From positions 9,645-17,087 of the forward strand of contig WQRT01000011.1 of NCBI GenBank assembly GCA_009786625.1: 7,443 nt of DNA. The letters are read 5' to 3'. The position numbers and the translations under genes are program-made. The stretch comes from Treponema sp. (GTDB lineage: Bacteria > Spirochaetota > Spirochaetia > Treponematales > Breznakiellaceae). The notes beneath the pieces were generated by a model. The model was not told the DNA's origin and ran no database searches. It worked only from the letters and a program-made list of their open reading frames with translations. Positions 3,961-7,443 of the stretch are shown here, piece by piece (position 1 is the stretch's first letter; the number at the start of each line of letters is the position of its first letter).

Positions 3961-6060
3961 TTGTTATTAATGGGGGGGGTAATGCAGATAAAAATATTCA
4001 CCGCTAGGGTACATCAAACCAAAGATTCACAGGCGCATAAAAGAATTAAAAGCATTTTTAAATGCCTTAGTGCGTCTTTAAACCTTTGGTTCGGATGCGT
4101 CTTTGCGGTTTGTTTATTTGCATTTTTTCCGGAACCGATCTGCGCGCAAGTGCAAAGTTCGGCGGCGGCTTATTATGAACAGGGCAGAAGTTTCATGGCG
4201 GACGAGAACTGGTACTCGGCTATCGAATCATTCCTAGAATGTGTAAGAATGAATCCCGCTCATGCCGAAGGGACAGCCGCCATCGCAGAATGTTATTACG
4301 AACTTGCCGAGTTTGACGAAGCTCTTAACTGGATAAGAAGGGCAAGGCAGCTTGCAAGAACGAATATGTCCGTCGCAAACATGGAAGTCTTTACATTGAT
4401 CGCACTTGGACAGCTTGACGCGGCATCAAATCTTGTTACGGAAATTCTTGCGAGAGAACCTTACAACAGAGAAACATTGTTCGCGGCGGGAGAACTTGAC
4501 ATAGCCAGAAACAGACCGTCCGAAGCTCTTCTGCGTTACCGCGACGCTGTACGCCGCTATCCCGATGATCGCAGATTGATGATATCGCTCGCACTTGTAA
4601 CGCTGTCTCTCGGCGACGGAGACACCGCGGTAACATATATAAACAACGCTCTGACACAGCATCCGGGAGATTACCGCGTTTACTATTACGCCGCTTATAT
4701 TTATTCCATGAACAACAGGCTCGCCGACGCAATCCGTTACGCGGAGCTGGCGCTTCATTACAGAGCCGGTCATGAACAATCGCAAAGTCTTTTGGCTGTC
4801 CTTCGTTACCGCAACGGCGAATACGAGGAAACCATCCGCCTCTGCGATACCGCAATTGCGGCAAACAGAAACAATATGAGCGCGTGGTACTTAAAAGGAT
4901 TGTCATTGCTCAGGCTTGGACGTAATCAGGAAGCGATAACGGTTTTATCCAACGCGATTGCGTTAAATGAGAATGATGAGTTTATCCGTGCCATTCTGGA
5001 AGAAACATTAATCTCTTCCACCAACCTTGAAGATCCACGGCGCGTCAGATGGGCGGCATGGCATTTTAACAGGGCGAGAAGTTTCCGCACACGAAATTTG
5101 ATTGATCAGGCTCTCTTTGAATACAGGCGCGGCTTAAGGCTTTACCCCTTTGCCGTTGACAGGCTGGAATACGCGCAGCTTCTGAGGATGCAGGGCTACC
5201 CTGCCCGCTACCTCGAAGAAATTCGTTTCCTTCAGGATCAAGGTAATACAGGCCGCGTCTATGACGATGCCGTAGAAACATACAGCTCGCTTCTTTCAAA
5301 CGCTTTATTCAGGCAGTGGCAGGTAAACCCTGTCGAGGTTGCGCAGCGCCACTGGAAAATCGCGGTGTTCGCCATCGCCGGCCAGTCAAGTTTTTATCAC
5401 GCGGACGCGGGGAATGTTGCCGCGGGTGTAATAAGGGAACTGTTGGTTCAAGATCGCAACATTCAACCTATGAACATGGAATCCCGGCAGGCAACTTTTT
5501 CACAAGGTTTCAGACAGGCAAGGGAAGCGGGCGCGGATTATTTTCTGCTTGTTTCAGTAACGGAAAGTGAACGCGACATCTCCATACGGGGAGATCTTTT
5601 TATAGGCAGAACAGGATCTCCAGCCGGAACATTTTACACATACCGTACCGGAACCGACAGACTCCGAGACGCGTCCCGTGGAATTGTTTCTCAGCTCGCA
5701 TCTTCAATGCCGCAAAGAGGCACGCTTCTTGTTCGAAGGCAGGGACAGGCATTAATTAATAAAGGCAGAGCCGACGGCATCCGCGAAGAAATGACTTTTG
5801 ATGTTGTAAAAAGAGGAAGAGCGCAAACGGCAAATGAAGGCATTTCATTAATTTATTCCGATGACGAACTTGTAGGAAGGCTTGTCATTACAAATGTAGA
5901 TGAAGAAATCGCCATAGGTTCATTATCAAGAAACGGTTTTTTCGACCGCATTGAACCGGGTGATGAAGTCATTCTTAGAACGGAAAGCGCTCAAACACCA
6001 TCGGCGGAAAGCGCGGCAAATCCGGAACTGCGCGCGTTATTAAGAACACTGCGGAATTAA
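3961..6060 (+). CDS. Exported TPR-repeat protein with a C-terminal CsgG/LpoB- and FlgT-like region
   Basis: Residues are counted from TTG 3961. The hydrophobic core at about 42-57 followed by PICA-Q suggests a signal peptide cleaved near residue 62, after an unusually long basic N-region. About eight or nine TPR units fill 67-395, for example YYEQGRSFMADENWYSAIESF (71-91), YYEL-FDEAL (112-122), LRYRNGEYEETIRLCDTAI (281-299), WYLKGLSLLRLGRNQEAI (309-326) and a final one from about 364. Residues 465-580 (IAVFAIAG..., then AREAGADYFLLVSVTE) resemble the periplasmic CsgG/LpoB/TolB-N-like fold. Residues 585-672 (ALINKGRADGIREEM... LVGRLVITNVDEEIAIGSL... IEPGDEV) resemble the FlgT C-terminal domain. 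This suggests a periplasmic scaffold or envelope assembly factor; the exact function is unknown. Start: the gene abuts the CBS stop. TTG 3961 has GAAGGA 4 nt upstream, ATG 3970 is 13 nt from it, and ATG 3982 follows a G8 tract that could pair with anti-SD by wobble. I cannot decide between them. Confidence 0.85.
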   Translation: MLLMGGVMQIKIFTARVHQTKDSQAHKRIKSIFKCLSASLNLWFGCVFAVCLFAFFPEPICAQVQSSAAAYYEQGRSFMADENWYSAIESFLECVRMNPAHAEGTAAIAECYYELAEFDEALNWIRRARQLARTNMSVANMEVFTLIALGQLDAASNLVTEILAREPYNRETLFAAGELDIARNRPSEALLRYRDAVRRYPDDRRLMISLALVTLSLGDGDTAVTYINNALTQHPGDYRVYYYAAYIYSMNNRLADAIRYAELALHYRAGHEQSQSLLAVLRYRNGEYEETIRLCDTAIAANRNNMSAWYLKGLSLLRLGRNQEAITVLSNAIALNENDEFIRAILEETLISSTNLEDPRRVRWAAWHFNRARSFRTRNLIDQALFEYRRGLRLYPFAVDRLEYAQLLRMQGYPARYLEEIRFLQDQGNTGRVYDDAVETYSSLLSNALFRQWQVNPVEVAQRHWKIAVFAIAGQSSFYHADAGNVAAGVIRELLVQDRNIQPMNMESRQATFSQGFRQAREAGADYFLLVSVTESERDISIRGDLFIGRTGSPAGTFYTYRTGTDRLRDASRGIVSQLASSMPQRGTLLVRRQGQALINKGRADGIREEMTFDVVKRGRAQTANEGISLIYSDDELVGRLVITNVDEEIAIGSLSRNGFFDRIEPGDEVILRTESAQTPSAESAANPELRALLRTLRN
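3972..3979 (+). repeat. G8 homopolymer between competing start codons of the TPR gene
   Basis: Eight consecutive G at 3972-3979 follow AT of ATG 3970 and precede TA-ATG 3982. From TTG 3961 or ATG 3970 the tract is coding (two Gly codons). For ATG 3982 it is leader and could serve as a G-U-tolerant Shine-Dalgarno site. With one G fewer, the frame from 3970 reaches TAA immediately, in a TAATG overlap with ATG 3982. With one G more, it reaches the TAG at 4005-4007. Confidence 0.8.
4017..4091. repeat. Long imperfect inverted repeat (hairpin) in the 5' end of the TPR gene
   Basis: The arm 4017-4037 pairs with 4071-4091 in strict register around a single centre: AACCAAAG (4017-4024) with CTTTGGTT (4084-4091), and CGCA (4034-4037) with TGCG (4071-4074). 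Over 21 positions I count 17 Watson-Crick pairs, one G-U and three mismatches, with no bulges. The 33-nt interior holds a second small hairpin, GCATTT-TT-AAATGC (4052-4065). The structure encodes the long basic N-region of the protein and ends just before the dispersed repeat core at 4095. Confidence 0.65.
4095..4111 (+). repeat. Copy 2 of the dispersed repeat, inside the TPR gene (signal-peptide core)
   Basis: ATGCGTCTTTGCGGTTT differs at one base from 1312-1328 in the HD gene and is read in the same frame, giving CVFAV (residues 46-50) within the signal-peptide hydrophobic core. TGCGTCTTT also occurs just upstream at 4071-4079, 25 bp earlier and forming part of the hairpin arm, so the whole block looks built from related units. 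Confidence 0.55.
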
Positions 6061-7304
6061 TTTATCATCGCCTCGAGAACTGAATCTATCCAGTCCCTGG
6101 CCTCCAAAGGATAGTGGTTTTTAAAAAAAAGAAATTCCATCAACGCTTCCCTGTAACTGCCGGTAAAGTACAATGCCTGCCCCAGATAAAAACGGGCGCG
6201 TGCTTCCGTATCACCTGTTCTAGGAAGTGATAGGTATGTCCGTAAACCGGCGCGGGCGTTATCCCATTCAAATCTGATAAAGTATTCCATTAATAGTTGA
6301 AACAACGCCGACTCTTCGCCGCTTGCGGGAGATTCAAGATCAACCGTAAAAATTCGCGGGTTTCTCTGAGGCGCGGGAACCCTGGAAGGCATCCTGATAT
6401 CGCGCAGCATACTGGTCAGCTCCGCGCTTAACGGAACCTGCACAGGCACATCAGAGATAAAAAAACTTTCAGGCAGTGTGTTTCGCAATGTCAGTATAGG
6501 AAGCGGTATCGGACGAATTGTACGCTCGGCGGCGCGATCGCTTGATATCATTACGGCAAATTCTGTAGCGTTAATGCCGGGGTTTATTTCCATGCTGCCG
6601 CTTGAAATCTCATCTTCAAAAATAACCGCGTAGAAACACGCGGCGCCGGGAACAGGCGTATCGGTATACGGTGAAGTAACTCCCGGCCGGATCATTACAG
6701 AATTTAATAAATCATGCGGCTGGCGCACAGGCTGCATACTGCGGTAAAGAATTGCGTTTCTGCGAGGCCCTGTTAATGTAAAAGTGATTATTACCCTCTC
6801 TCCGTCCGTAACGGCGCTTATGTTTGAAATACCGTCTACCGGAGCTGTTTCTACCTGAGGAACATCGTGCACTACAATTGCCGGAACTTCCTGCTGCGGC
6901 TCCTCAGCAAAATCAGTTGAGCCTGCTAAATTTACCTGAGTGCTGTTCACCCGCGGAATAATAAAATCAAAACGCCTTCCTGATACCTCGCTTGCTGCGA
7001 TAAAATAGTAAATATTTTCCATGTCATCGGTGTCGTCAATATAGTATTGCTGGCCGTATCTGACAACAACAGGCCTTATATTCGCCGGAATTGAAACGAT
7101 GAACGGCCGGGCGGATCTGAAAATATACACAGGCCCCTGCGCGGCAGGCGAATCTTCCCATGTCAATCTTATAAGATTATTTCTTGATTCAACTCTAATC
7201 TGCGTAACATGAGGCGTAGTATCTCTTGCCTGTGCCGCAAGCCCCGCGCACACCATCAGAGCAAAAAAAAGTGAAAAACACAACTTTTTCATCGTTATAT
7301 ACAT
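6057..7304 (-). CDS. Exported protein with two FnIII-like modules and a TPR-like C-terminus
   Basis: A 415-residue protein of no named family that I recognise. Residues 5-26 form a signal peptide: KK, a hydrophobic run, then AQA before RD, so cleavage is likely after A26. C19 is not in a proper lipobox. Residues 32-118 and 158-255 look like two copies of a beta-sandwich, FnIII-like module. Each has a strand ending in LTW or ITF, then YIFRSARP or LYRSMQP, then YIDDTDDMENIYYFIAAS or YTDTPVPGAACFYAV, and each ends near SG. A linker (256-325) rich in P, R and S follows. The C-terminus (332-412) has paired helices, including ARFYLGQALYFTGSYREALMEFLFF (369-393), a TPR signature. Start: ATG 7304; a second ATG at 7292 (MKK) gives a cleaner signal peptide. 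GGAGAGG (7325-7319) lies 14 nt upstream of the first, which is long. It follows the ABC transporter by 37 nt and probably shares its transcript. Its stop overlaps that of the opposing TPR gene. Confidence 0.85.
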   Translation of the reverse strand: MYITMKKLCFSLFFALMVCAGLAAQARDTTPHVTQIRVESRNNLIRLTWEDSPAAQGPVYIFRSARPFIVSIPANIRPVVVRYGQQYYIDDTDDMENIYYFIAASEVSGRRFDFIIPRVNSTQVNLAGSTDFAEEPQQEVPAIVVHDVPQVETAPVDGISNISAVTDGERVIITFTLTGPRRNAILYRSMQPVRQPHDLLNSVMIRPGVTSPYTDTPVPGAACFYAVIFEDEISSGSMEINPGINATEFAVMISSDRAAERTIRPIPLPILTLRNTLPESFFISDVPVQVPLSAELTSMLRDIRMPSRVPAPQRNPRIFTVDLESPASGEESALFQLLMEYFIRFEWDNARAGLRTYLSLPRTGDTEARARFYLGQALYFTGSYREALMEFLFFKNHYPLEARDWIDSVLEAMIN

Positions 7305-7341
7305 TTTAGTATTAATTACCTCTCCAGTCCAGTGTTAATGC

Positions 7342-7443
7342 TTATAACATTACATCATCGTCATATTGAAGCCGGTGGAGCTTCGCGTATATACCGCCGC
7401 GGGATGTAAGCTCTTCGTGAGTGCCTTCTTCCACAAGCCGCCC
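7342..7443 (-). CDS. ABC transporter ATP-binding protein, C-terminal end (partial)
   Basis: The frame is open from the window edge to a TAA at 7344-7342 and gives 33 residues. It reads [26 protein letters not shown], then YDDDVML. The VEEGTHEEL ... GGIYAKL pattern is the standard C-terminal tail of the nucleotide-binding domain in exporters with fused membrane and ATPase domains (MsbA/LmrA-like), lying shortly after the H-loop. Walker motifs and membrane helices are outside the window, so the substrate cannot be inferred. It is the upstream neighbour of the FnIII-like/TPR gene on the same strand. Confidence 0.9.
   Translation of the reverse strand, partial: GRLVEEGTHEELTSRGGIYAKLHRLQYDDDVML

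Noticed and set aside
4426..5299. Several antisense open frames (77-156 codons) opposite the TPR gene
   Set aside because: Shadow frames: rich in C, R and S without domain signatures, while the plus-strand TPR pattern runs through the whole region.
7286..7304. Lipoprotein signal at C19 of the FnIII-like protein
   Set aside because: The residue before the cysteine is V rather than G, A or S, and a better signal peptidase I site (AQA) follows.

Overview
The window looks like a piece of a spirochaete chromosome, most likely a Treponema-type organism. This is inferred from three things: the phoH / membrane HD / ybeY / TlyC-like CBS gene order, the secreted TPR proteins, and the mid-GC, spirochaete-like proteins. 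No rRNA or other decisive marker is present, so the assignment is tentative. I see no tRNA, CRISPR array, transposase or phage gene.

Layout: 1-159 is the 3' end of a plus-strand gene whose residues look like outer-membrane beta-strands. 160-294 is intergenic and holds a TATCCCC-type heptanucleotide tandem repeat, a good sigma70-like promoter and a short leader. From 295 a tightly packed plus-strand operon runs to 6060: phoH (TTG start), a membrane HD-domain phosphohydrolase of the PgpH/YqfF type (14-nt overlap with phoH), ybeY (21-nt gap), a TlyC/CorC-like CBS protein (4-nt overlap, GTG start), and a large exported TPR protein that abuts the CBS gene. On the minus strand, 7443-7342 is the C-terminal end of an ABC transporter ATP-binding domain. 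It is followed after 37 nt by an exported two-domain (FnIII-like) protein with a TPR-like tail. That gene converges on the operon so closely that the two stop codons share a TTAA.

Functionally, phoH and ybeY are the usual RNA-metabolism pair (ATPase and rRNA-processing/quality-control RNase). The HD protein probably degrades cyclic di-AMP, and the CBS protein belongs to the CorC/TlyC group, which senses nucleotides or supports ion homeostasis. The two TPR proteins probably act in the periplasm or cell envelope.

The unusual signals are repeats acting on genes. (1) A degenerate dispersed repeat (core ATGCGTCTTYGCGGTTT) occurs twice, inside two unrelated genes and in the same reading frame. It encodes CVFAV both times: once within the first membrane helix of the HD protein and once within the signal peptide of the TPR protein. 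The second copy sits next to a long imperfect hairpin. (2) A G8 tract lies between competing start codons of the TPR gene, where +/-1 slippage would stop translation at once. (3) The heptad repeat abuts the phoH promoter and is G-quadruplex-prone on the minus strand. (4) A 3 x 15-bp in-frame repeat opens the CBS gene. (5) The HD protein lacks the large extracytoplasmic domain usual in its family.
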